NCBI GenBank assembly: GCA_031551775.1
Contig: JAVBND010000102.1
Coordinates: 1 to 33,222 of the forward strand
From: Anaerozeibacter sp031551775
Lineage (GTDB): Bacteria > Bacillota > Clostridia > Christensenellales > Aristaeellaceae
Length of the DNA: 33,222 nucleotides
Direction of reading: 5' to 3'
Below are positions 14,684 to 22,431 of this stretch, one piece after another. How positions within the stretch are numbered: the stretch's first letter is position 1; each line of letters begins with the position of its first letter. Position numbers and translations under genes: made by a program. Below the pieces are notes generated by a model. That model had not been told where the DNA came from. It was given only the letters and a program-made list of their open reading frames with translations, and searched no databases.

Positions 14684-15985
14684 ATGAAGAAATGCCTGAC
14701 ATTGGTTCTCATGGTCCTGCTCCTGACCAGTTTCCTCGCCCCCTCCTTCGCGACGGCGGAGCAAAAGGTCATTGAGCTCGACATGTACTTCCCCGTCTCG
14801 GTCGGCGGCGGTCCGGATCAGCTGATCTCGGCGCTGTGCCAGCAATTCCACGAAGAAAACCCCGACATCATCGTCAATCCGGTCTACGCCGGCACCTACG
14901 CCGAAACCCGCACCAAGGTGCAGGCCGCGCTCAAGGCGGGCAACACGCCGGCCATCGCGCTGATGTTCTCGATCGACCTGTTTTCGCTTTTGTCGATGGA
15001 CGCGCTGTACGACTATGATTCGTTCTGCACGACCCAAGACGATCAGGCGTGGCTCAACGGCTTCTACGACGGTTTCATGCAAAACAGCCGCACCGGCGGC
15101 AAGACCTACGGCATCCCGTGGCAGCGTTCAACCATCATCCTCTATTATAATAAGGACGCGTTCCGCGAAGTCGGCCTTGACCCCGAGGCGCCGCCCGCGA
15201 CCTGGGAGGAAATGCGTCAGTACGCGAAGCAGTTGACCAAGGTCGAAAACGGCGTCACCACGCGCTACGGCATCCAGATTCCCTCCGATAAAGCCGGCTA
15301 CGCTTACTGGATGCTCCAGACCTTCTGCAACCAGCAAAGCGGCTTCAATCTGATGAGCGACACGGGCACCGAAGTTTATTTCAACGACCCGCGCACCATC
15401 AAGGCGCTCACGTACTGGAAGGGGCTGTCCGACGACGGCAGCCAGGCGCCCGGCACCTCCGCCTGGTCTACCACGGTAACCGACTTCCTTGAGCAGCGCG
15501 TGGCGATGGTGTACCACACCACCGGCAACCTGACCAACGTTCGCAAGAACGCCACGTTCGAGTTTGGCACCGCCATGCTGCCGATGGATGAATCGCGCGG
15601 CTCGCCCACCGGCGGCGGCAACTTCTATCTGTTCAAAGGCGTTCCCGAGGAGCAGACGCAAGCCGCGTTCCGCTTCATCAAGTGGATGACCAATGATCCC
15701 GAGCGCGTGGCGCAGTGGTCCATGGACACCGGCTATGTCGCAACCCGCCCCGCCGCCTATGAGACCGAGCGCCTCAAGGCCTACACCGCCGAGTTCCCGC
15801 AGGCGCTGACCGCCCGCGACCAACTCGAGTATGGCCACGCCGAGTTCTCGGTTTACGACCAGGGCATGGTGCAGGATGCGCTCGATACGGGCATTGAAGC
15901 GGTCATGACCGGCGCGGCGACGCCGGAGGACGCCATGGCTCAGGCACAGCAGACAGCGGACTCAGTGCTTGCCGCCTATAAGTAG
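14684..15985 (+). CDS. ABC transporter solute-binding protein (UgpB-like)
   Basis: A 433-residue extracellular binding protein of the carbohydrate family 1 type. Its pattern is closest to the glycerol-3-phosphate binder UgpB: FHEENPDIIVNPVYAGTYAE, then ALKAGNTPAIALM, and late GGGNFYLFKG and MDTGYVATRPAAYE. It would catch the solute outside and hand it to the two permeases that follow. The signal peptide (1 to about 25, AFATA-type end) lacks a lipobox Cys, so the mature form is predicted to be released rather than lipid-anchored; that is odd for a Gram-positive. GGAGG lies about 8 nt before the ATG at 14684. A TATACT at 14644-14649 could be a -10 but no good -35 is seen, so an activator may be needed. 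The substrate is inferred only. Confidence 0.88.
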   Translation: MKKCLTLVLMVLLLTSFLAPSFATAEQKVIELDMYFPVSVGGGPDQLISALCQQFHEENPDIIVNPVYAGTYAETRTKVQAALKAGNTPAIALMFSIDLFSLLSMDALYDYDSFCTTQDDQAWLNGFYDGFMQNSRTGGKTYGIPWQRSTIILYYNKDAFREVGLDPEAPPATWEEMRQYAKQLTKVENGVTTRYGIQIPSDKAGYAYWMLQTFCNQQSGFNLMSDTGTEVYFNDPRTIKALTYWKGLSDDGSQAPGTSAWSTTVTDFLEQRVAMVYHTTGNLTNVRKNATFEFGTAMLPMDESRGSPTGGGNFYLFKGVPEEQTQAAFRFIKWMTNDPERVAQWSMDTGYVATRPAAYETERLKAYTAEFPQALTARDQLEYGHAEFSVYDQGMVQDALDTGIEAVMTGAATPEDAMAQAQQTADSVLAAYK

Positions 15986-16021
15986 GCAATAAGACCCGGA
16001 AGTTTGTTAAACGACCGGCTT

Positions 16022-16066
16022 GCCGCCCCAACAGGCCCTGATTCTATGGGTGCCCGGCGGGGCGGC
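16022..16066 (+). promoter_or_regulatory. hairpin between binding protein and permease genes
   Basis: GCCGCCCC (16022-16029) and GGGGCGGC (16059-16066) can pair across 29 nt that contain further GC-rich pairing. No T run follows. Such hairpins after a binding-protein gene often protect its mRNA or reduce read-through, giving more binding protein than permease. It lies 22 nt before the permease start. Confidence 0.55.
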
Positions 16067-16088
16067 TTGCCGATAGGAGCGTGAGTTC

Positions 16089-17009
16089 ATGGCGCAAAGC
16101 ATGACCCCCGCCGGGCGCGTCAGGCGTCCGCTGTTAAACCCTGATTCCCGAAAAAAATGGCGCGTCAGCTTCCTGGCCTGGGCGCTTCTGGCGCCGTCTT
16201 TTGTATTCCTTGGCACATTTACCCTCTACCCCATCGTCTCAAGCTTTATTTCGAGCCTCTACCGCGACAACCTCTCAACCATCAAGCCCGTCTATGTGGG
16301 CTTCACGCAATACGCGCAACTGCTAAACGATCCCATCTTCATCAAATCCTTCAACAACAACCTGCTGGTTGCCGTCGTTACGATTCCAACCAGCATCGCC
16401 CTCGCGGTCGCGATGGCGCTGTTTGCGCATAAAGTAAAGCGCGGCAAAGGCTTTGTGCGCGTAGCTTTCTTCTACCCCACGCTTCTGCCCATGGTGGCGG
16501 TGGCGAATATCTGGCTGTTCATCTATACGCCCGGATACGGTCTGCTCGGCTACCTCAACCCCACGTGGAAGCTGCTGGGCAACACCAACACCGCGATATG
16601 GGCGCTGATCGTCATGCTGATCTGGAAGCAAGCCGGGTACGTGATGATCTTTTATATCTCAGGCCTTCAAAACATCAACGAGGAATTGTATGACGCGGCC
16701 TCGATTGACGGTGCGAAGCCGTTTGGCATATTCCGCCACATCACGTGGCCCCTGCTTCGCCCGACCACCATCTATGTGACCATCATTGCGCTCACCAACG
16801 CCTACAAGCTGGTCGATCACCTCTACATCATGACCAAGGGCGGACCGAACAACTCGACCAACATGCTCTTGTTCTATATCTTCCAGGTGGGCTTCGATTT
16901 CTGGGATGTGGGGCGCGCTTCCGCCATGACGGTGGTGCTGGTGGTTTTGCTGCTCGTCGTATCGTGCGTGCAGTTCTTTACCCAGGACAAGCGCGCATTC
17001 TACAGTTAG
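16089..17009 (+). CDS. ABC sugar/glycerol-phosphate permease (UgpA/MalF-like)
   Basis: A 306-residue inner-membrane permease with about six helices after a basic cytoplasmic start. It forms half of the import channel with the next gene. The EAA loop reads EELYDAASIDGAKPFGIFRH (about 198-217), the site that contacts the ATPase, followed by ITWPLLRP. The periplasmic-side segment with YVGFTQYAQLLNDPIF is typical of the MalF/UgpA group. GGAG lies about 11 nt before the ATG at 16089. It is separated from the binding-protein gene by 103 nt holding a hairpin and ends 14 nt before its partner. Confidence 0.92.
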   Translation: MAQSMTPAGRVRRPLLNPDSRKKWRVSFLAWALLAPSFVFLGTFTLYPIVSSFISSLYRDNLSTIKPVYVGFTQYAQLLNDPIFIKSFNNNLLVAVVTIPTSIALAVAMALFAHKVKRGKGFVRVAFFYPTLLPMVAVANIWLFIYTPGYGLLGYLNPTWKLLGNTNTAIWALIVMLIWKQAGYVMIFYISGLQNINEELYDAASIDGAKPFGIFRHITWPLLRPTTIYVTIIALTNAYKLVDHLYIMTKGGPNNSTNMLLFYIFQVGFDFWDVGRASAMTVVLVVLLLVVSCVQFFTQDKRAFYS

Positions 17010-17023
17010 GGAGGGGCGTAATC

Positions 17024-17863
17024 ATGGTTTCAAACATACAGCATAAAAAACGGCCCTCCGCCGGGCACCTATTGCATTACGGGTTTCTCTATTTGTTCGC
17101 GCTCATCTGCGCGATCCCGCTGATCTGGATGGTCAGGACCGCCTTCATCCCCTCCGAAAAGGCGCTCAACCTGTTCTCGCTTTCCTGGCCCACGCTTATG
17201 AATTTCACCCGCGTGTGGAATGCCGCGCCCTTTGGCACCTACTACATGAACACCTTCATCATGGTGTTTGGGGTGCTCGCCGCGCAGTTCACATTGATCA
17301 CGCTTGCGGGTTACGCATTCGCGCGGCTGGACTTTTACGGCAAGAACGTGCTGTTCATCCTGTTTTTGACCCAGCTCATGATCACGCCGGACGTTTTGAT
17401 GATCCCGAACTACCAGCTAATGGGCAAGCTCGGCCTCATCAACACGCAGATTGGCGTCATGCTGCCCTTCTTTGCATCGGCCATGGGCACCTTCCTCATG
17501 CGCCAGACGATCAAGACCATTCCCTATGAGCTTGAAGAAGCGGCGCGCGTGGACGGCTGTCCGTTCTGGACGATGCTCCTCCGGCTCTACGTGCCGCTTT
17601 TGACCCCGTGCTACATCGCGTTCGGGCTGATTTCGGCGTCCTATCAGTGGAACAACTTCCTTTGGCCGCTGATCATGATCGACTCGGTTCAGAAAAGGCC
17701 GCTTACGATGGGCCTTGCGATCTTCGCAATGTCCTATGAAACCGGCGCGCAGTGGAGCGACGTTTGCGCCGCCACATTTCTCGTGGTCGCGCCGCTGCTC
17801 ATTTTGTTCTTCATCTTTCAAAAACAATTCATTGAGTCCTTCGTTTATTCGGGGATTAAGTGA
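17024..17863 (+). CDS. ABC sugar/glycerol-phosphate permease (UgpE/MalG-like)
   Basis: A 279-residue membrane permease, the second half of the importer. It has about six helices and the EAA loop YELEEAARVDGCPFWTMLLR (about 168-187) with VPLLTP after it. FIPSEKALNLFSLSWPT early in the protein and a conserved C-terminal FIFQKQFIESFVYSGIK are typical of MalG/UgpE proteins. GGGAGGGG lies 7 nt before the ATG at 17024. No ATP-binding subunit is encoded nearby, so a shared ATPase (MsmK/UgpC-like) from elsewhere must energise it; this is common in Firmicutes. A hairpin terminator follows. Confidence 0.92.
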   Translation: MVSNIQHKKRPSAGHLLHYGFLYLFALICAIPLIWMVRTAFIPSEKALNLFSLSWPTLMNFTRVWNAAPFGTYYMNTFIMVFGVLAAQFTLITLAGYAFARLDFYGKNVLFILFLTQLMITPDVLMIPNYQLMGKLGLINTQIGVMLPFFASAMGTFLMRQTIKTIPYELEEAARVDGCPFWTMLLRLYVPLLTPCYIAFGLISASYQWNNFLWPLIMIDSVQKRPLTMGLAIFAMSYETGAQWSDVCAATFLVVAPLLILFFIFQKQFIESFVYSGIK

Positions 17864-17881
17864 TTGGTCTCACCGACTGAA

Positions 17882-17913
17882 GGGCGCTGTTGCACAAGCT
17901 TGCAACAGCGCCT
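17882..17913. terminator. hairpin terminator between convergent genes
   Basis: GGCGCTGTTGCA (17883-17894) and TGCAACAGCGCC (17901-17912) form a perfect 12 bp stem with a 6 nt loop. It lies between the importer operon and the convergent Hsp20 gene. The T run is weak on both sides, so efficiency is uncertain. A close relative of this hairpin sits at 33047-33072. Confidence 0.7.
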
Positions 17914-17933
17914 TCCTGTCGTCGGTCAACATT

Positions 17934-18371
17934 TTATTCAATCTCAATTCGGCGGCCCGATTTGACCTCTTCGACCATCTTGGGCATGGTCAGCTTCAAA
18001 ACGCCGTCCTCGCACTTGGCGCTGATCGCAGCTTCGTCAATGCCGCTGAGTGAGAAGGACCGCTGATACTTCATCTGGCGGCGCTCGTTGAACACATAAT
18101 CGGCCTTTTTTTCCTCTTTCTGCTCCTGCGTCTGGGCGCTGATGGTCAGCACGCCATCCTCCACATCGATGTGCACATCCTCTTTCTTGAGGCCCGGCAG
18201 ATCCGCTTCAAGCAGATAATGGTCCCCTTCGTCCTTGACGTCTACGCGAAGACTCGTCTCAACCAACTCATTGCTTCCAAAGAAGGGACGGAAAAAATCA
18301 TCCATCAACGACGGAAACTCGCTGCGCGCAATCGGATGACGGCCAAAACGATACGGTATGAGATTAGACAT
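17934..18371 (-). CDS. Hsp20/alpha-crystallin small heat-shock protein
   Basis: A 145-residue ATP-independent holdase that binds unfolding proteins in the cytoplasm as oligomers. The N-terminal arm with Phe/Pro-rich PSLMDDFFRPFF is followed by the alpha-crystallin domain (about 40-135). That contains YLLEADLPGLKKEDVHIDVEDG and the signature CEDGVLKLTMPK. The usual C-terminal I-x-I anchor is seen as RRIEIE. GGAGGG lies 6 nt before the ATG at 18371. It has its own promoter and is single. No CIRCE or CtsR-type operator could be recognised, so heat control is not shown by the sequence. Confidence 0.95.
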   Translation of the reverse strand: MSNLIPYRFGRHPIARSEFPSLMDDFFRPFFGSNELVETSLRVDVKDEGDHYLLEADLPGLKKEDVHIDVEDGVLTISAQTQEQKEEKKADYVFNERRQMKYQRSFSLSGIDEAAISAKCEDGVLKLTMPKMVEEVKSGRRIEIE

Positions 18372-18433
18372 CTTGATCCCTCCAAATCAGTATTTTTATT
18401 CTCGCCGGGAACATTCTCCCTTCGACTGATTGC

Positions 18434-18462
18434 ATTATACATCATTAGTCAAAGATAGTCAA
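18434..18462 (-). promoter_or_regulatory. promoter of the Hsp20 gene
   Basis: On the minus strand TTGACT (18457-18462), 17 bp, and TATAAT (18434-18439). A second TTGACT-like hexamer, TTGACTA, overlaps the spacer. It reads as a sigma-A promoter about 63 nt before the start codon. Confidence 0.8.
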
Positions 18463-18498
18463 TTTCAGTAAAGGTAAAATACTTGTGAAATCGCGCAA

Positions 18499-18513
18499 GC
18501 CGGTTTAACCGGC
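18499..18513. promoter_or_regulatory. palindrome upstream of the alaX-type promoter
   Basis: GCCGGTT-T-AACCGGC is a perfect 7 bp inverted repeat with one central base. It ends 6 nt before the -35 of the editing-protein promoter. A regulator site is plausible by position only. Confidence 0.35.
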
Positions 18514-18519
18514 CCGCCC

Positions 18520-18548
18520 TTGAACCCGCCTGCGCACGGGGGTATGAT
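18520..18548 (+). promoter_or_regulatory. promoter of the editing protein-MATE-HAD operon
   Basis: TTGAAC (18520-18525), a 17 bp spacer and TATGAT (18543-18548), about 20 nt before the ATG. The leader would be very short. Confidence 0.6.
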
Positions 18549-18567
18549 AGCGTTAGAGGTGTTGTCG

Positions 18568-19782
18568 ATGACCCAGCGTTTGTACTATGATGACCCGTAC
18601 CTGACGCGGTTTGACGCCGTGGTCGAGGCTTGTGAAGCCACGGACGGCGGCAGGTTCTTGATCTCGCTCGACCGCTCGGCGTTCTATCCCACTTCCGGCG
18701 GACAGCCCCACGACCAAGGGACGCTTGACGGCGCAAACATCCTTGACGTCTACCCGGATGAAGGCGGCGGTGTCGTGCATGTGACCGACCGCGCGTTGAC
18801 GCCGGGTTTGGGCATAAAGGGCGCAATCGACTGGGCGCGCCGGTTTGACCATATGCAGCAGCACGCGGGCGATCACCTGATGGCGGGCGTAATCCACCGT
18901 CTTCTGCGCGGTTATACCGTCGGGCTGCACCTGGGAAGTGAATTCTCGACCATTGACGTGGTGCTCCCGGATGGGCGCACGCGGTTGGAGGATGGCGAAA
19001 TTGACTTGATCGAGCGCCTTGTAAACGATGAGATTCAGCAAGACTTGCCCATCCGCTGTTGGTTTCCAAGCGAAGACGAGATGGCGGCATTGCCGCTTCG
19101 CAAGGACCCGAGCGTGGCCGATCACATCCGCGTGGTGATGATGGGCGACGCGGAATGCGTGGCGTGCGGCGGCACACACCCATCGAGCACCGGGCAAGTC
19201 GCGCTTCTCAAGATCCTGGATGCGCGGCCCAGCCGGGGCAAACTGCGCATCACCTTTGTGTGCGGCATGCGCGCGGTAAAAGACTACCAGCAAAAGTACA
19301 AAGCCGCGACGGAAGCGGCGGAGTTGTTGTCCACGAGCGCGTCCGAGCTGCCCGGCGCGGTCCAGAATTTGATCGCACGGGCCAAGGACAGCGACCATCA
19401 ACTCAAAAAAGCGCGGCTTGACTCGGCGCTGAAGGACGTACCCGGCCTCCTGGAAAAAGCGGAACGGCTGAGGGAGGGCTGGAAGGCCGTAAGCGCGGCG
19501 CTTGATGGGCTCGACATGCCGCTTCTGACCGAAGTCGCCGCGACGCTCACGCGCGAGGACAAAACCTATTGCCTGCTGGCCGGAAACGCGCAGGACGGCG
19601 CGCCGCTGGTGTTTTCCCGCTCGGCAGGCGACGGCGTTCACATGGGGCAGTTGCTTTCCTCCGTCGTCAAGCCGCTCGGCGGCAAGGGCGGCGGGCGCGA
19701 TACCCACGCGCAGGGCGCGGCAAACGGGCAGCGGGCGCTCGACGCGGCGCTTACAATACTGAAAACAAAGAAGTGCGAATAG
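18568..19782 (+). CDS. AlaX-type alanyl-tRNA editing protein
   Basis: A 404-residue free-standing relative of the alanyl-tRNA synthetase editing part; such proteins remove serine or glycine wrongly attached to tRNA-Ala. FYPTSGGQPHDQG (about 39-51) is the family opening. The zinc-site pairs are His99/His103 (QQHAGDH) and Cys200/His204 (CGGTH). After about 235 a helical linker leads to a DHHA1-like end with GGKGGGRDTHAQGA (about 371-384). This is the long AlaX form. The ATG at 18568 follows AGAGGTG; a start 16 codons earlier lacks a ribosome site. It is first in an operon with a MATE exporter 2 nt later and a HAD phosphatase. Confidence 0.93.
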   Translation: MTQRLYYDDPYLTRFDAVVEACEATDGGRFLISLDRSAFYPTSGGQPHDQGTLDGANILDVYPDEGGGVVHVTDRALTPGLGIKGAIDWARRFDHMQQHAGDHLMAGVIHRLLRGYTVGLHLGSEFSTIDVVLPDGRTRLEDGEIDLIERLVNDEIQQDLPIRCWFPSEDEMAALPLRKDPSVADHIRVVMMGDAECVACGGTHPSSTGQVALLKILDARPSRGKLRITFVCGMRAVKDYQQKYKAATEAAELLSTSASELPGAVQNLIARAKDSDHQLKKARLDSALKDVPGLLEKAERLREGWKAVSAALDGLDMPLLTEVAATLTREDKTYCLLAGNAQDGAPLVFSRSAGDGVHMGQLLSSVVKPLGGKGGGRDTHAQGAANGQRALDAALTILKTKKCE

Positions 19783-19784
19783 CC

Positions 19785-21251
19785 ATGCGGAAAAACATGT
19801 TCTCCATTGAAAGGCTGCTCCCCAAGTCCGGGGCGCTGGGCGATGTGCCGTCTACCCGGCAGGCTTACGAAGACGTCGCCAAAATCGCCGCGCCTTCGGT
19901 GGTCGAAATGGTGCTCATGAGCCTGATCGGCATGGCGGACACCATCATGGTCGGGCAGGCGCTGGGCGCGGCTCCGCTGGCGGCGGTGGGGCTCGTGGAT
20001 CAACCGCGGATGCTGCTCATGTCGCTGTTCTTCGCGCTCAACATCGGCGTCACCGCCATCGTCGCCAGGCGCAAGGGCGAAGACCGGCGCGCCGACGCCA
20101 ACAAGACGCTCAGAAACGCGATCGCACTGTGCTTGGGTTTGTCGGTTGCGGTGATGATCCCGGGGTTGCTCACCTCCGCGGGCATGATGCGCCTCGCGGG
20201 CGCAAACGAGGACACGCTGAAAGACTCCGTCACATACTATCGCATATTGACCTGTTTCCTGCCCGTCAACGCACTGACCATGTGCATCTGCGCGGCGCAG
20301 CGGGGCGTGGGCAACACGCGCATCACCATGTACGTAAACACCGCCTCAAACGTCGTCAACGTAATCTTCAATTACCTGCTGATCGGCGGCAACATGGGGT
20401 TTCCCCGGCTTGAGGTGGCGGGTGCGGCCTATTCCACGGCGCTCGGATTTTGCGTGGGCTTTGCGCTGTGCCTTTTTACCGTAACCGGGCGGCGTTCGAG
20501 CGGCGGCTTTTTGCACTTGAGCCGCCACGACGATTGGAAGATTGACCGCGAATCGATGGGGTGCATCGTCAAAATGGGCGAGGGCGCCATGCTCGAACAG
20601 ATAGCGCTGCGCTTTGGGTTCTTTGTCTATGCGCGCATGGTCGCGGGCTTGGGTACGCTGGCGTTCGCGGCGCATCAGATCTGCCTTAAATTCTTGAACC
20701 TATCCTTTACCTTCGGCGACGGCATCGCGGTCGCGGGCACTTCGCTCGTCGGGCAGATGCTGGGCAAGAAGCGGCCGGACCTTGCGCAGGTATACGGCAA
20801 GGCCGCGCAGCGAATGGCGCTTGTGGTGTCGCTCGTCCTGGCCGCCTCCATCGCCGTCTTCAGAATTCCCCTGGCATCGCTGTTCGTGAGCGACGCGGGC
20901 GTGGACCTGGCCGCCTCCGCACTGCGCGCGGACGATGTCATCGCGCTTGCCGGGCAGGTCATGCTGCTGGTCGCGCTGTTCCAGCCCTTCCAGACTTCGG
21001 CCGTTGTGATTTCGGGCGCGTTGCGCGGCGCGGGGGATAACAAGTACGTGGCCCTCGTCATGATGGTGTGCGTATCGATCTTGCGCCCGGTCCTGGCGGT
21101 GATCGCGATCAACCTGCTCACGCACATCTTCCGCCGACCCGATATCGCGCTGATCGGTTGCTGGGCGGGCTCGCTGATCGACATGATCCTGCGGCTGATC
21201 CTGGTATACAGACGCTTTAACGGAGGGAAATGGCATGCCATCACAGTTTGA
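19785..21251 (+). CDS. MATE-family efflux transporter
   Basis: A 488-residue membrane protein with twelve predicted helices in two related halves. MATE proteins export drugs or metabolites in exchange for Na+ or H+. MADTIMVGQALGAAPLAAVGL early, and the matching late segment LAFAAHQICLKFLNLSFTFGDGIAVAGTSLVGQ, are typical family blocks. A loop with basic and acidic residues near the middle separates the halves. The ATG at 19785 is two bases after the preceding stop and has no clear ribosome site, so translational coupling is likely. It overlaps the next gene by 17 nt. The substrate is unknown. Confidence 0.92.
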   Translation: MRKNMFSIERLLPKSGALGDVPSTRQAYEDVAKIAAPSVVEMVLMSLIGMADTIMVGQALGAAPLAAVGLVDQPRMLLMSLFFALNIGVTAIVARRKGEDRRADANKTLRNAIALCLGLSVAVMIPGLLTSAGMMRLAGANEDTLKDSVTYYRILTCFLPVNALTMCICAAQRGVGNTRITMYVNTASNVVNVIFNYLLIGGNMGFPRLEVAGAAYSTALGFCVGFALCLFTVTGRRSSGGFLHLSRHDDWKIDRESMGCIVKMGEGAMLEQIALRFGFFVYARMVAGLGTLAFAAHQICLKFLNLSFTFGDGIAVAGTSLVGQMLGKKRPDLAQVYGKAAQRMALVVSLVLAASIAVFRIPLASLFVSDAGVDLAASALRADDVIALAGQVMLLVALFQPFQTSAVVISGALRGAGDNKYVALVMMVCVSILRPVLAVIAINLLTHIFRRPDIALIGCWAGSLIDMILRLILVYRRFNGGKWHAITV

Positions 21252-21891
21252 CGCAATGATCTTCGACATGGACGGAACGCTGCTGGATTCCATGACGTAT
21301 TGGCGCAGGATCAATGTGGATTTCCTGGCCGCGCGTGGCCTCGAGCCGCCCGAAGAGATTCGCGCCGACATTATGGATATTTCAAACCGCATCTGCGCAA
21401 AAGTGTACGCCCGGGATTTTAACCTCGACATGAGCGCCGAGCAAATCCTTGACGAATACCGGCGGCGGATGGGCGTCTATTATCAGAGCGAAATTATGCC
21501 CAAGCCCCATGCGCTTGACTACGTGCGGCATTTAAAAAGAAGCGGCGTGCGCACGTGCGTGCTGACCGCAAGTCCCACAAATCTCGCGATTCCCGCGCTC
21601 GACCGGCATGGATTATATGAAGAAATGGAATTTGTCCTGTCCTCGTCGGACCTTCAAATGGACAAGGGAGACGGGGCGGTGTACGATCTGACGGCCGAGA
21701 AACTGAATCTCCCCGCCCGCCGCTGCGCCATGTTTGAGGACGCGCTGTACGCCGCCCGGGGTGCAAAGAATGCCGGACTCACGGTTTACGCCATATCCGA
21801 TTCCACCCAGCGCATGGATCAGAATAAACTAAAAAAAATTGCCGACCGGTACATTCACGATTTTTCCGAGCTGCTTTCCTTTTCACATTGA
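21235..21891 (+). CDS. HAD-superfamily phosphatase (beta-phosphoglucomutase-like)
   Basis: A 218-residue cytoplasmic HAD hydrolase. Motif I is FDMDGTLLDS with nucleophile Asp11 and acid/base Asp13. A helical cap (about 20-85) follows, then motif II as LTASP, a Lys near KGDGAVYD and motif IV as FEDALYAARGAKNAG. This order matches phosphoglycolate phosphatase and beta-phosphoglucomutase relatives; the true substrate cannot be told. GGAGGG lies about 6 nt before the ATG at 21235, inside the MATE gene, so expression is tied to the operon. Its stop codon overlaps the -35 of the next gene's promoter. Confidence 0.9.
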   Translation: MPSQFDAMIFDMDGTLLDSMTYWRRINVDFLAARGLEPPEEIRADIMDISNRICAKVYARDFNLDMSAEQILDEYRRRMGVYYQSEIMPKPHALDYVRHLKRSGVRTCVLTASPTNLAIPALDRHGLYEEMEFVLSSSDLQMDKGDGAVYDLTAEKLNLPARRCAMFEDALYAARGAKNAGLTVYAISDSTQRMDQNKLKKIADRYIHDFSELLSFSH

Positions 21892-21916
21892 CGTAGGGCA
21901 CAATTGCGGGTATAAT
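21888..21916 (+). promoter_or_regulatory. promoter of the small membrane protein gene
   Basis: TTGACG (21888-21893), 17 bp, TATAAT (21911-21916). The -35 contains the TGA stop of the HAD gene. The start codon is about 42 nt downstream. Confidence 0.8.
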
Positions 21917-21957
21917 GGTTGCGTATGTTAGATGCAATGCAGAAAGGAGCGCTCCCC

Positions 21958-22353
21958 ATGCCTGAAGAACGCGTCCGCGAAGGTCAATACCGGCGGCAAG
22001 AGGTTTCGGTCCTCAATTGGATGGGTACCATGCTGCTGTTCCTGATTCCCATCGTTTTGGCCGCGGTTGCCGGCTATCTATGGAACGTCAACCTCATCGT
22101 TCTGATCGGCGCGACAATCCTGGCCGATATGATCCTGATGGTGGTCTTGATGCTCACAACGCGCAGGGCGAGCAAGCGCAACGGACTGATCGCGGCGCTG
22201 ATTTTGACGGCGCTTTTGACCGTCCTTTCCGTCCTGGCCTGCGCCTTCTTTGGCGCGGAGATCTCAAGCTTCATCCAAAAGATCAATGCACCCGCCGCTG
22301 CGGCCGTGGACATGTTGCCCCAGACGACGCCCGAGGCTTCGCCGATGCCCTAA
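21958..22353 (+). CDS. small membrane protein, three predicted helices
   Basis: A 131-residue protein I do not recognise. A charged N-terminus (1-17) is followed by three hydrophobic segments, about 21-43, 47-67 and 78-101. A basic loop TTRRASKRN joins the second and third. The positive loop places it inside, which puts the N-terminus outside by the positive-inside rule, although the charged first 17 residues argue otherwise; topology is open. The tail is Ala/Pro/Thr-rich. AAAGGAG lies about 8 nt before the ATG at 21958. It has its own good promoter and a strong terminator, so it is a single-gene unit. Confidence 0.75.
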   Translation: MPEERVREGQYRRQEVSVLNWMGTMLLFLIPIVLAAVAGYLWNVNLIVLIGATILADMILMVVLMLTTRRASKRNGLIAALILTALLTVLSVLACAFFGAEISSFIQKINAPAAAAVDMLPQTTPEASPMP

Positions 22354-22374
22354 AACGCGTTATGCCCGTTCAAA

Positions 22375-22418
22375 GCGCCCCCGGTCCGGCTGATTCGCCG
22401 TTTCCGGGGGCTTTTTTT
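22375..22418 (+). terminator. intrinsic terminator after the membrane protein gene
   Basis: GCCCCCGG (22377-22384) pairs with CCGGGGGC (22404-22411), with inner CGGC/GCCG pairing possible, followed directly by seven T. It ends the plus-strand block and faces the end of the histidine kinase gene. Confidence 0.92.
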
Positions 22419-22431
22419 GCATCGCGATTGT

